Below, piece after piece: positions 52,501 to 62,059 of a stretch of 64,000 nucleotides of DNA. The translations under genes were made by a program, and so were the position numbers. Source of the DNA: Acestrorhynchus altus (lineage: Eukaryota > Chordata > Actinopteri > Characiformes > Acestrorhynchidae); assembly GCA_034509495.1 (NCBI GenBank), contig CM067521.1, positions 16,212,704 to 16,276,703 of the forward strand, in the 5' to 3' direction. Position 1 is the first letter of the stretch; each line of letters begins with the position of its first letter. The notes under the pieces were generated by a model. It saw only the letters and a list, made by a program, of their open reading frames with translations, did no database searches and was not told the DNA's origin.

Positions 52501-55500
52501 AGGTGTCCCAATACTTATGTACATGCAGTATAAGTTGCACACAGTTTAACGAACATTATAAGAACCATGGTGGTGATGGTCTGGAATAACTTGCTTTGTA
52601 TGTTTGCCATATGGTTAGTATGTTTCTCTTGTTAGGTGGTTAATAGCTAGTATTTCTGTTTATAGTTTAGTTCTGGAATGATATTGAACCATCTTTGTGA
52701 GCTTGAACGATTGAAAAGCCTTCACGTGAGGTTGTGTACAGGGTGCGCTGTGATGAGTGCTTTGATTCAATCTTGATAGAACTACTAGACGACTACAGTT
52801 TACAGAATGGGTCACTGAATCATAAACAAGTTGAACATTACTTCCTGAATTTTAATTAAATACTCCTGGTCTCCACGATGAAGGACTTTAACCAGTTACA
52901 CATTAATGGTGAAGCATCTAGAAATATTAGAGCACAGGCTTCATCACATTTCTTCATTCTTGAATGTTTAGCAGTGCGTCTCAATTTGTGCATTACAGGT
53001 TCTAACCAAAAATGACATGTTCTCCTTTTAATTCCTCTGTTTTCAGGACTTCCTCATCATGTTCGTTCATCATCTGGCGACAGTGAGCCTGATCAGTTTC
53101 TCATACGCAAACAACATGGCACGAGTGGGGAGCCTAGTAATGTGCCTTCATGACACATCCGACTTTCTCTTGGAGGTACAGCTGTAACCCCTTGGTTACT
53201 CACTCTTTACTCTATTAGGCACTCATACCTAGTTGGTCCACCTTGTAGATGTATGGTCAGAGACGGAAACTCAGCTTTGTCTGCACAGTTTGTTTTGCTC
53301 ATCCTCTTGTCCTTCGTCAATGGTCACAGGATGCTGCCCACAGCTGTTGGCTGGATATTTCTGGTGGGTGGGCTGTTCAGTCCAGCAGTGACACTGAAGG
53401 GTTTAAACACTCCAGTAGCACAGACACACCACCATCATGACCCCACCACCTGTGGGGACCATTGATGAATAAGAGAAAAGCACTCTGACAATGTCTGCAG
53501 AGAAACAGATTGACTACAGTCTGTCATTATAAAACTACAAAGTGCTCCTGTTTGGTAAGAGGAGCTGATAAAATGGACCGTAAAAATAGAAACAAGGAGG
53601 TGGTCATAAGTAGACAATATTTTGCATTGTTCACAAATGCGTTTGCCAAGTCTCTAATGTCCAGTTCTTACTATTAATGATTGCTTACTAATGATATTAA
53701 AGGAAAAAACATATTTAAGGAAAGCTTATTTGCTTAAAACTGAAATTGTCTGTTAAAGTATTTAGAAAATCACCAGTGCAAGTATTCTTGGGATCAAACA
53801 GTGTAAGTATGTATACACCATTTCAGTGTGGTCAGCAGCATTAAAAAAACCTATATAACTTAAATGATAATATCAGTTTCAAATGATCTGTTTATAAGAC
53901 CTGTATCTGTGGTCAGAGATCAATTTTGTTTAACCAAACTATTTCTTTAACTGTTTATTTTTGGATTCATCTGCTGCTTATTTTTTCAGATAATCAGTGG
54001 ATTGTTTTCCCCCAAATACTGAATAATTAAATAAATGTGGGCAGTATAACTATCAATTTTTATACCCTTTCATACCAGGGTATAAAACCAGTATACCCCT
54101 GCAACCCTAGTTGTAAATAAACATGGTATTAGTCAAATGTCACATAACGTAGTTAGCACATCAGTTTCCTTTAATGGCATTTTCTTACACCTTCTGATTT
54201 CTCTTTAGACAGTGTAATCTCTGCGTATACTACAAGTGTGTAACTAAAGTGTGTGTGAAATGAAATGCCTGTACTCAGCAGATTAAGCCAGGATGGAGAT
54301 CAAGTGGATTTTCATCACAGAACACACTCAGACTCTTGTTTTTGTGTTTTGGTTAAACGTTGGACTTCTCTTTTAATAGGCTGCCAAGTTAGCAAACTAT
54401 GCCAAATACCAGCGCCTGTGTGACTTCCTGTTTGTGGTGTTTGGAGCAGCCTTCATTGGAACAAGGCTGATCATTTACCCTTTCTGGTGGGTAACAGTGA
54501 GGCTGTATGTCTTTCAGATCTACAAACATATCTCTGTATGTGAAATCCTGTTCAGTCTATTGTGTACAGCTAATGTTTCTCTTTAAGAGACTGCTTAATA
54601 TTTCAAGATATTGTTTTAAAACAACTTGTTTTAGGTGATCGTATTGAACTTTGCAGCATTGGCAGATAGTGTAGCTTGTTTTTAGTATTAAATTTACATA
54701 GGCCCCACCCCCTCAGACTCTGTCAGGTAGGTGCCTCCTCCTCGTGTAACGTAACTGTGGCCATTTATGATCCGATCAGCAACATTCCTGTCTTATCCTG
54801 TCTTTGAAAAATACTACAAACATGCACCTACATCAAACCACTAAAATTGCTGTGGTTGTTTATGATCTGATTGGCAACCTTTCCTTAAACATTTAACTGT
54901 TTATTAAATGAGATAATAATAATGAAGGTTGATGAGATACTACCTCTAACCATTCACTTTATCTATACTCCAATCAGTACCTCACACCTCTTCAATGGTG
55001 TCTCACTCTTCAAGTAGGCACCTTCTTTCATCAGTGTTTGGCTCAGTTAAGCCCACAGCTCCTCCACCTTATTTATTATTATTTATATTTTGGAAAAGCA
55101 AAATGAACTGCCAGTATAAATAATACAACTCCTAAAAACAAGTTGAATAATCGTACAATATTTTACTATAATCTCTAAATAAGATGCATTAGATCAGTTG
55201 CCTAGATTTAATTTGATTTCCACTGCCTATATCATTTTTTGCAGCACGCATGATCTTTTATTTCACAATATTATCGAAACAGCACTTTTGTCATTATATT
55301 ATTGCTGTTTATTTTCCACTTTTGATATAATGTGAATCAGACAGTTGTTCTTTACATTGTAAAAATGAATTTAATGAATGAACCAATAGAAATGCTCTAG
55401 AATAAAATCCCTTAACATGGATTTCCATTGAAATATAGAAAGGTTTACAAGGTTTTGGCATGGCAGCACCAGTATAAGGAATGCAGTGGGACACAGGGGA

Positions 55501-58500
55501 ATCAGTAATGTGACGTGGTCAAAGGTTGACCTGCATCATCTTGACCAAAATAATTCATGCTTGATCAATGGTTTCACTCACAGAAACTGGTGATCAGTCT
55601 GCAGCTGTGATTGGTCAGGATACTCACAACGCACTGTGTACATTTGCAAATGGCAGCTTTTGGTAATATATCAGGATGATAAAGGCCAGTGTTGGGCAGC
55701 GTTAAGAGCTTGTAGTCATCGCTGTACTACAGAAACCTCCATTTACATCATTTTCACTTTTTTATTTTTCAGTGTGAAATCTGATGTGATTCACAATGAC
55801 TAAAATACATTTATACTGTCTGTGCATAAATGTGTGCAAATATTGATATTCTTTGTGTGGGGTGGCATGAGAGTGCCCCCATGTGCATGTGTATAAAAAC
55901 CCAGTTAGGTGCTTTTCCGGCTGTTTACACTAATGGTTCAGATTGCTTCCACTGGGACAGTAATGTGAGCAGGCAGATTCAGTGTCTGGGGTTTTGGGTT
56001 CGAGCCCTGGTGTCCTCACTGCGGACTGAAATCCATACCTGAGGGCAGGGGGCAGCCAGCGCTGACAGCATGCCGACTGTCAATAGCCACGCGAACCCGA
56101 CCTAAGGCACGTTCCCCACTTATTGGCCACGCCAGAGAGAGAGCCATTAAGACGGGGGATGTGTTCCATTATACTTGTGTGCACTTGTCTCCTGTCTGGA
56201 GGTGAAACGTTACTGCCCCAGCGTCCAGTGCAAAATCTAACATTCTTACAATGCAAATGTTTGTGGACACCCCTGCTAAAGAATGCAATTAGCTACCCAT
56301 TGCTGACATAGTTGTGCAAATGCACATATATAGCTTGTCCAGTCCCTGTACAGAAGTACTGCCAATAGAAAATGACGGAGAAACATTAACCTATTGGTAC
56401 CATTCCTAATATCAGGTGTGGCCTAGAGGGGTATAAAGCCTCCCAGTATTGAGCTGTGGATCTGTGTTCTCTGGAATGATGGTGTTTCATCCAATACTTT
56501 AGGGATGAGGTGTGGAGTTGAGGCTGAGGTCCAAAATCTAGTAGAAAATGTTTCCAGGACAGTAGAGACAGTTACTCCAACAGAAGCAGGATACACTCTT
56601 TTTATACCCTTGATTTCAGAAGAAAAAATGAATGAATGAAAGGGTGTCCCAATACTTTTGTCCTTATAGCATATATGTTTGATGTTCTGATATTGAGGTT
56701 TTTGTGATTTTAGGATCCTGAACAGTACGATGTTTGAGAGTTGGGAGATCGTAGGTCCTTTCCCCTCGTGGTGGATCTTCAATTCATTGCTGCTCGTGCT
56801 CCAGGTGCTACACATCATCTGGTCCTACCTCATAGCCCGCATCGCCTTCAAAGCCCTCATGAGAGGAAAGGTGAGGAGCCGTTACTGGTCTAAAGATGGC
56901 GCTAAAACACCAATAGTGCTCCAGTATGGATGTTAAACTTGCTTTCTATTTGTTCCAGAAGAGGTTTGTTTGTGCCCTGTTGTTACAAAGCTTTTCAGGC
57001 AGCAGATGTTTGTTCCCAGCATTGTGTGCTGATCTTTAGGTAGTTGATCTGTGTCTCTTTGTGTGATTGAGTTTGATACATACAGTAATGGAAGCACCAA
57101 ACAATTTGCAATATATGTTCATTGACATAAATAACTACTCATAACTACTCACTACTGCATTTCTGTGTTTGTGTTCTTTAGTGTCACGTTTTAAAATTAC
57201 TAGCATTTTTATCAATATTTCCTTTCCAAGAAAACAAATGGATCTCATAGACTATGTTAACAAAGGGTTCTTCACAATAGATATAATACAGAACTAATCA
57301 TTAATTAACTATGAGTTACCAGTAAAAATAACATTACATAAAATCTAAAAAAGTAAACCCATTGGCATTGTAATGCAGTCCAAAACTAGGTTAAATTTAC
57401 GAGCTTCCAGAAATGATCCTGCTTGGCCCGTCCGGCTGGTTGAATCTGAAACATTTCAGCCTGTTTGGTGCTTCCATCATCTTTACTTCAGCATATAGAA
57501 CCTTCCCCCTGTTCACCTCTTGTGTGATATCCCTTCCTCTCTCTCCACTGCAGAACTTCTACGCAAGCTTCTTTCCTTCCCTTTCTTCTTCAGAAGGCAT
57601 TTGCCATCTTCCTCTCACTCTCTCCCGGCTGAGAACTCTGCCTTTTCTGTCTGCTCTAAGCACCCTCGCTTTTATCATCTAGTAGAGTCCTTCTCTTTTG
57701 CTCCTCAGCCGTAAGTCTGTCTTCTCTTCCACAACCTTTATATTATCCCTTTAAACTGATACGTACCATTGTTGCTTTTGTAAAGCACACAGTGATTAGG
57801 GGTGTAATAATTCATATGTGATTTGGTTGGATTCAGTGTGCTAGTTCATTACAGTGCATCTGGAATGTATTCACAGCGCTTCACGTTTTGCACATTCCAA
57901 ATCCACAATTCCAAAATGGATTCAATTAAAGTGAGAAGTTTGTTTGAAATCTTTAATTATATATATAAAAAAAGTTCAGTATTTTTCTTTCTCATGGTCT
58001 GCGAGTCCTTTAGGTGCCTTTTGGCAAACTCCAGACTGGCTGTCATGTGCTTTTTACTGAGGAGTGGCTTCTGTCTGGCCACTATACCATGATTGGTGGA
58101 GTGCTGCAGAAATGGTTGTCCTTCTAGAAGGTTCTCCTCCCTCCACAGAGCAACAAAAGAGCTCTGTCCAAGTTACCATTGGGTTCTTGGTCACATCCCT
58201 GATTAATCCCTACTACAATCACTCAATTTGGCCAGGCGGCCAGCTCCAGGAAGTCCTGGTGGTTCCAAACATCTTCTATTTGCTCATTAGGACCTTCAAT
58301 TCAGTAGAATTGTTCTCTACCCTTCCCCAGATCTGTGTCTCAATACAATCCTGTCTCATAGGTCTACAGACAGTTTCATAGACTTCATGACTTGTTTTTG
58401 CTCAGACAAACACTGTCTACTATTTCACCTTAAACAAACATGTGTTTCCACATCATGTCCAAACAACTGAACTTACCACAGGTGTCCAATCAAGATGTAG

Positions 58501-60147
58501 AAACATCTGAAGGATGATCAGTGGACACAAGATGCACCTGAGTTAAACTGAGTGTCATGACAAATGCTGTGAATATTTATGTACATTCAATTTTTGTTTT
58601 ATTTTTAATAAATTCGCAAAGATTAAAAATATTCTCACTGTCGCTGTGGGGTATTATGTGTAGAATTTTGAGGGGAAAATGAATTGAATACATTTTGGAA
58701 TAAGGCTGTAACATAATATATAACAAAATGTATAAAAATTGCTGTGAATACTTTGGTTTTACTTTCAGTTTGGCTTTATAGCTCATGAAATCTGAAATCT
58801 AGTTTCTCAAATTAGAATATTTAATTTCAAGTATTAAACTTTTACTAATCAGTCAGCATTAAAAAAGGCTGGACAAATGTCACTTTAAATGTAATGAACA
58901 TAAACTATGATGTTATCAATTTATTATCCCATAGCTCATCCATTCAGACTTGTTTATTAGCAGCAAAGAGCACTATTGTGTACATCATCAGAATGTATTT
59001 GAAGATTAGAAAGGGTAACGAGAACAATGAATGATTTAAATATTTCCCATAAGAGTCTAAATATTTATTGAGCTACACATACAGAAGTAGTGTCTCCTGG
59101 TATAGCTGGGGTGAGATAGGATGGATTATTGGGTATGGTGTCCTGTGATAATCCATCCCATGCATTTTAAATATTCCCACTCAGTTCCTGCAGATACGTC
59201 ATCAGTCAGGCATAGGTCTGGTTGATGCTACTGGCTATAAAAGTATCTTCAAGGCAAGCTCTGGAGATGGCAGCAGTATGTCAATGAGTGTTGTCCTGTT
59301 GGAACAGAGCACCGGAGTTTATGTTAAGAAAAGAGGGTTGCAGGACCTCATTAATGTAACTGTAATGAATGTGCCATCTTATAAAACCATGACACCAGAC
59401 TTTCTGGACATACGATGTGTGACAACAAGCCTTTATTCTTGGCGCTGGGACCAGGGATTTGGATTTGTTGGTCATCTCCCTACTACAAAATGGTATAGTA
59501 CAAAATGCCATTCTCAAAGACATCATGAAAATCTGGCCTAAAACCATTGCAGTAATGCATTGCAATCTGTTGATTCATTCTGGGTGCAGCTATTCTTTTG
59601 ACAGTGTGTTTAATAATTAGGAATGATCACATTTATTGATTAAAGATGAAAAATTCAATTCAATGTACATACACTAATGGGTCCGATGGTGGAGAAAGGT
59701 CAACATGGATATTTTTTTTGCCATCTATAGCTATATAGCCCCATCTTTACGCTGCCCAGATCTCCCATATCCACCACATAGACTATGAGAAATAACCGTT
59801 CCACTTACTACCTAAAAGAGATCCCAGGCCAACACAAGCAGTACTGATACAAGATGATTATCATTATATAGTTCATCATGTTTTGCCTCAGTGGGTGTAG
59901 ATGAAAAAAACATCCCTCGGGTGTTAGCAGTGTATCCACGTGTACCACCACTGCAGCACTACCTCAACTAACGCTGATGGTTTTCTTTTGTTTCCAGGTC
60001 TCCAAAGATGTCCGTAGTGATATCGAAAGCAGCTCAGAAGAAGAGACTGAAACAAGCCAAAGTCACTCAGCTTTACGCAAACGAGAGAACGGCACCAATG
60101 GCCATTTCGGCTCCAAGTCCTGGAGCCAGAAGGACAATAGCTGGTGA
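28507..60147 (+). CDS. cers5: Ceramide synthase 5
   Basis: Coding exons: 28507-28679, 44008-44113, 45819-45949, 46243-46300, 48444-48494, 48624-48716, 53047-53175, 54380-54486, 56714-56870, 59998-60147 (stop TGA 60145-60147). They encode 384 residues (human CERS5: 392) with GT-AG introns and matching phases. The enzyme N-acylates sphingoid bases with acyl-CoA in the ER membrane; CERS5 is known to prefer C16 acyl-CoA. Visible parts are a lumenal N-terminus with N-glycosylation sequon NVT at residue 18, a first hydrophobic segment (about 44-56), a homeobox-like domain (about 75-135, KIQRWFRQRRNQDKP) and the TLC domain (about 139-340). The TLC domain holds the catalytic Lag1 motif with His212-His213 (FLIMFVHHL) and MCLHDTSD at 236-243. 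The acidic tail SSSEEETE fits a CK2-type phosphorylation cluster. The closest alternative is cers6; linkage to gpd1 and cox14 favours cers5. Confidence 0.96.
31616..31796 (+). repeat. 31-bp minisatellite
   Basis: Five full units and one partial unit start at 31616, 31647, 31678, 31709, 31740 and 31771 with an exact 31-bp period and much substitution. Units follow T(T/C)TGTCTCCAGCTGTGAA.. and end in TTGTTGT-like strings. A (TTTTG)n run follows at 31795-31815. Confidence 0.85.
33942..33956. repeat. Poly-A run
   Basis: A short A-run of about 14 bases in cers5 intron 1. No retroposed gene or SINE could be recognised beside it. Confidence 0.7.
34580..35325 (+). repeat. MITE-like family A, copy 3, interrupted by SINE-like DNA
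   Basis: The left part (CACCCATTGCTGACGGATGT, 34598-34617) and the right part (35085-35325, with CAGCATTGAGCTG, GGTGCTCCACCCAGGGATGA and TTCAGAAGAAACAGTGAATG) match copy 56243-56672 in order. About 430 bp of foreign sequence separates them. Confidence 0.6.
34790..35050. repeat. SINE-like block
   Basis: It shows CATGCTTCCTCCAATGCATG, GTGAAATCAGCAACCGCCTC and a terminal GGATTTGAACCTGTGATCT, the reverse-complement style B-box region seen in fish tRNA-derived repeats. Similar ends occur near 49200 and 63680. Confidence 0.5.
37080..37270 (-). repeat. MITE-like family A, copy 4
   Basis: It begins CTGGACAAAAGTATTGGGAC and continues TTCATTGTTTCTTCTAAAAT. It ends near TGTCCAAACATGATCC with the interior largely deleted. 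Confidence 0.55.
37545..37865 (-). repeat. MITE-like family A, copy 5
   Basis: It contains AAAAGGATTGGGACACCTGT, GAAGGCTTTC, ATTGCATTGCATTATTGGAT and CTGGATGAAGCATCATCATC followed by CCAGAGAACACAGT. The order is the reverse of copy 56243-56672. Confidence 0.6.
38654..38682. repeat. (CA)n microsatellite
   Basis: A CA run of about 14 units in cers5 intron 1. A second, shorter CA run lies at 38864-38882. Confidence 0.95.
39790..39872. repeat. Short AT-rich fish repeat fragment
   Basis: GGGCTGGTCAATATATTGAT followed by a T-run and ACCAATATCG resembles a common fish MITE end. A similar word, GGGCAGGGCAATATG.., occurs near 50495-50512. Confidence 0.35.
40190..43090 (+). mobile_element. Non-LTR retrotransposon (CR1/L2/Rex-like) relic
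   Basis: The plus strand shows hallmarks of a LINE ORF2 in order. An endonuclease end segment (DPTHEHGHTLDLVIS) is at about 40245-40295. The reverse transcriptase block CGFPKGSILGPLLFN (usual form CGVPQGSILGPLLFN) is at 41388-41433. The catalytic CADDTQFYISL (usual YADDTQLYISL) is at 41492-41525. The post-RT region (FFDNELSL.., ..FEIRLLQCYF, YSAKDLYYTS) is at 42720-42915. Frameshifts and stops are frequent. A 1,027-bp hAT element interrupts it at 41563-42589. The clade cannot be fixed by eye. Confidence 0.8.
41563..42589 (+). mobile_element. hAT element (Buster-like target site) nested in LINE
   Basis: Its 13-bp terminal inverted repeats differ at one base: CAGGGGTCGGCAA at 41563-41575 and TTGCCAACCCCTG at 42577-42589. 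Flanks GCATAGGC (41555-41562) and GCCTAGGT (42590-42597) match 6/8 with a central TA. That fits the nnnTAnnn duplication described for Buster-type hAT transposons. Internal frames (about 41860-42190, e.g. SSCSPP and NYVKNKHCSQLT..) look like the C-terminal part of a hAT transposase dimerisation region, so the element is internally deleted. Confidence 0.85.
43745..43935. repeat. Palindromic fish MITE, left-half fragment
   Basis: The sequence has CTGTCCATTCTATCAGCTTC, CCATACAGGCGTACTTTTGT, GGTCCATCTGTTACTCTGCA and CACCCTGTTCTTCAATAG. It is complementary (roughly three bases in four by eye over about 95 bases) to 53500-53600, the right half of the same repeat. It ends about 70 bp before the cers5 exon 2 acceptor. 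Confidence 0.7.
44708..45540 (+). mobile_element. Internally deleted Tc1-like element in cers5 intron 2
   Basis: Its inverted ends match at 25 of 26 bases when flanks are included (GATCAGCCATAACATTAAA core), and TA duplications lie at 44706-44707 and 45541-45542. Inside are transposase scraps: GKIVMAR (about 44876-44898) from the N-terminal helix-turn-helix and LPHNLQD near 44984-45004 from the C-terminus, then SCFGRTYTV. Most of the catalytic core is gone. The right 450 bp is related to 47330-47790. Confidence 0.85.
45781..45814 (+). repeat. Poly-T tract at cers5 exon 3 acceptor
   Basis: Thirty-four consecutive T bases are followed by GTAG and then exon 3 (45819). The homopolymer is itself the polypyrimidine tract. 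Confidence 0.97.
47330..47790. repeat. Dispersed repeat related to 45090-45540
   Basis: It shares ordered words with the earlier block: CTAGCAGCCATTTAGGACTG, CCTCCAAAATCACCATCACA then GCATGTTGGCTATTGGC, and GTGTTGCCCTTTAA. It lacks the Tc1 ends, so it may be an independent repeat that also sits inside the Tc1 copy. TAATAAGTGATTG(T/C)ATATG occurs on both sides (47341 and 47780), but more copies of that word lie nearby, so I do not call it a target duplication. Confidence 0.45.
48350..48436 (+). repeat. TG-rich 12-bp tandem repeat at cers5 exon 5 acceptor
   Basis: Units of TGTGTGTGTTTG repeat about seven times and end 7 bases before cers5 exon 5 (48444), with TATTTCTAG in between. Confidence 0.95.
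49064..49265. repeat. SINE-like repeat
   Basis: GTTACGCCAGCTGGTCGTGC, CTAACACTATAGTGAG and the end GGGTTTGAACTGGTGATCTC resemble the tail of the SINE-like blocks at 34790-35050 and 63620-63735. Confidence 0.45.
49535..49590. repeat. (AC)n microsatellite
   Basis: About 28 perfect AC units in cers5 intron 6. Confidence 0.97.
50560..50925 (-). mobile_element. Internally deleted Tc1-like element, opposite orientation
   Basis: It belongs to the same Tc1 family as 44708-45540 but lies in reverse. The left end reads CAATCAACCATAATGTTAAA and the right end GTCAGTGGTTTTAATGTTTT. Inside, TTGAGGCATCCAGAAGACCT then CTGAAG and GAAGTTGCGAGGTGGGACCT correspond to the transposase C-terminal coding strand in antisense. 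GACTCAGTCGTCTAGATGTC corresponds to the N-terminal part. The centre is deleted. Confidence 0.75.
51738..51940 (+). repeat. 30-bp minisatellite
   Basis: Unit anchors GGTAGAG/GGCAGATC occur at 51824, 51854, 51884 and 51914, an exact 30-bp period. The units at 51854 and 51884 are nearly identical (GCAGATCAGTTCACGTCTGG then CTAACGTCGG). Units before 51824 are progressively diverged (GTAGAGTAGTCAACATC..). It lies in cers5 intron 6. Confidence 0.9.
52398..52535 (+). repeat. MITE-like family A, copy 6 (core deleted)
   Basis: It runs from TCCATATGTTTGTGGTCACC to CAGGTGTCCCAATACTTATG, with AATTTCAGAAGAAACTGTGA between. Both family ends are present and most of the interior is missing. Confidence 0.65.
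53205..53615. repeat. Palindromic fish MITE, right-half fragment
   Basis: It starts 30 bp after the cers5 exon 7 donor. It contains CTAGTTGGTCCACCTTGTAG, GGTCACAGGATGCTGCCCAC, CTGTTGGCTGGATATTTCTG, AGCTGATAAAATGGACCGTA and AACAAGGAGGTGGTC. These are successive parts of one widespread fish repeat whose two halves are mutually complementary. The small open frames here are part of the repeat, not genes. Confidence 0.75.
55960..56070. repeat. SINE-like fragment
   Basis: GGGTTCGAGCCCTGGTG at about 55996 is a B-box-like motif from a tRNA-derived repeat, followed by a short body. It lies in cers5 intron 8. Confidence 0.4.
56243..56672 (+). repeat. MITE-like family A, copy 7 (most complete)
   Basis: It runs from ATGCAAATGTTTGTGGACAC to GTGTCCCAATACTTTTGTCC. 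In between are ACCCATTGCTGACATAG, TATTGGTACCATTCCTAATA, CCCAGTATTGAGCTGTGG and TTTCAGAAGAAAAAATGAAT. It has no coding potential. It ends about 40 bp before the cers5 exon 9 acceptor. Confidence 0.7.
57850..58760 (-). mobile_element. Tc1-like element retaining HTH region, catalytic core deleted
   Basis: The left end ACAGTGCATCTGGAATGTAT then TCACAGCGC and the right-end region GGAATAAGGCTGTAACATAA then GCTGTGAATACTTTGG form imperfect inverted repeats of a common fish Tc1 family. On the minus strand, frames around 58400-58070 resemble the paired-like DNA-binding half (FGTTRTS.., RDVTKNPMVT.TEL and EGGEPSRRTTISAALHQS). The DDE catalytic half is absent. The outermost right end is eroded. Confidence 0.75.
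59040..59625. repeat. Dispersed repeat of unknown class
   Basis: TTTATTGAGCTACACATACAGAA is shared with gpd1 intron 1 (15099-15121), which marks it as repeated. Downstream sequence such as TGATTCATTCTGGGTGCAGC looks like part of the same unit. Two mutually antisense open frames of about 90 codons (59278-59565) have no recognisable domain. The start and end are uncertain. Confidence 0.4.
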
Positions 60148-60690
60148 CCCTGCCTGACCTCACTGCCCACTCACAGAACCGCTGTCACTACAGCGGTCCT
60201 TAATTTGACGTTTCCTTCATCTGTTTCCCCACCAAACCATCAAATATCATACAATGCCTGAGACTGTACACACGTTCCCCATTTTTTACTACACACTTTG
60301 AGTTGACTTTATTGAGCCTTGTTATGGTGAAGATTATTCTGGACACTGATGCTTAATGTGTGGAATAAAAAAAAAAAGAAAAAGAAAAAAAAAACCAGGA
60401 CGGATGTGAGAGATTAAACAAGTGATTTTTGCATTCCCTTGTTTCAGAAGCAAGTGTGCTCACTGTCTTCCTAAAGCTTCACGTTTTACTGAAGTGAGGG
60501 AAGAAGTCCTTTCCCACTCCTATTTTATTTCCCAGTCTGATGTACTTGAGATTTTTTTTTTTTTTTTTTTTTGTATTTCACCATTCGGTTGACTAGTTTT
60601 GTTTTTGTTTGTTTGTTTTGCCTGTTCTGTTTTTTTCTTATTGACTTTATTTTTATTTGAGACCAAATAAGTTTATTAAAATATGATATG
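60148..60690 (+). terminator. cers5 3'UTR and polyadenylation signals
   Basis: AATAAA at 60364-60369 runs into an A-rich stretch, and ATTAAA lies at 60675-60680. T-rich and TTTG-rich sequence (60549-60620) lies between them and could act as a downstream element for the first signal. Confidence 0.55.
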
Positions 60691-61489
60691 ATTGCTTCAC
60701 ACTGTTAAGAATGGTTTGGTAGCAGAATTGCTTTTATTCTATACTACAATATATTTACCCAAAATTGTAACTAATTAGCCAAGATATCTGTAGTGTTTGG
60801 AGCTATAAGTATAATAAGCTCTAAGTAATACAACTAAACTTCAATGAAAAGCTAAACCCTATCATTAACATGTATGGGGTTCTGTTCATACTGTAAGCAT
60901 AAATGATCAAAAAAATCACCTCAAACCAGTCCGTATTTGTAGGTGCACAGTGGTCCATTTTGCCACTGGATTTTGAAACGGGCCACAAGAATCTCAGACA
61001 AAAACAAATCATTCTTAGCGTGATCAAGAATTGCTTGTAAACAAACACCTGTGTACTGAGATATTAAATCGTCCAAAAACAATTTTCACCAAATTTGTTT
61101 AGTTATAATCTTCAGACAAATTAATCAAATGTTAGACATAAAGTATATGTAATAGCTGATTAACTATCTGGAGCAGCAGGAAAGAATTCAGTCTGCACAC
61201 AATGTTAAACCTGAGCTGCAACATCAGTGCGACTCACTTCTAATCTTCATACGTAAGCGTGCAATAAACCCCCAAAACACTGTAGGAAGGAAAAGGTGGT
61301 AGTCAGCTCATATTCGCCAGATTCTTGTTGGAATGTTTCCGTGCCACCTTAAATTGCGATCTCAGATGCCAGATTATATTATATATTTATGGTGGATATG
61401 GGTTTTGATCATGGCCTGAGTTACATAATCCTATCCTGCTTTATGAGAATAATATTTTTGAAGTAGTATAATTTTGAACAGTCCATTTC

Positions 61490-61680
61490 TTAAACTGGGT
61501 GGCATTGTGGTGCCGCAGGCCGTGTGCGTCTTACAGATCCAGGGGCCTGGTAGTGGGTTTGATCCCGCTCAGGTCACTTCCTGTGTTGTACTGTTTCATG
61601 TGACTCTCACAATCCCAGGCCCATGGAGCTGTGTGTTGCACATACTACCTGCTGCACCACCCACATATCTCAAAAATCCT
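61490..61680. repeat. tRNA-derived SINE-like fragment
   Basis: GGTGGCATTGTGGTGCCGCA, TTACAGATCCAGGGGCCTGG and GGGTTTGATCCCGCTC follow the head, middle and B-box order of a known type of fish tRNA-derived SINE. It is degraded. Confidence 0.55.
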
Positions 61681-62059
61681 CAAATATTGGCTAAATGATT
61701 ATGAAATATATTTTAAAAAGTTAATAAATATGAGTTTAAAGTGTTAGATATCGCCTTTAAATAATCTCGTTAGACAGACTTATGAGTCCATTACAGGTAA
61801 TTTGATGCTTTGCGGCATGTATTGACTTAGGTCTGCTGTTAGCGCCATGCTGAGGTTCAAGCTTCCACTACTAACAATATAGCTCCAGTGCAAACTTAAA
61901 GAAGCCACCAAACATTTTCTTTGCAGATTGTCTACATTTGCCTTGTTATTGATTCAACCAAATTTGATAAATCTGGGGCCATTTCTACAGGGCCATTAGA
62001 TGCCAAAAAATACTAAATCTTATGTATAGTGTTTAACATGAAATACACTATGTTCTAGT

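Noticed and set aside
53249..53465. Two overlapping plus-strand frames of 63-70 codons
   Set aside because: They fall entirely within the palindromic MITE fragment 53205-53615.
57413..57714. Possible LINE-derived coding stretch (89-codon frame, Ser/Leu/Pro-rich)
   Set aside because: The composition vaguely recalls a linker region of fish LINEs, but I could not find any reverse transcriptase or endonuclease motif, so I do not call it.
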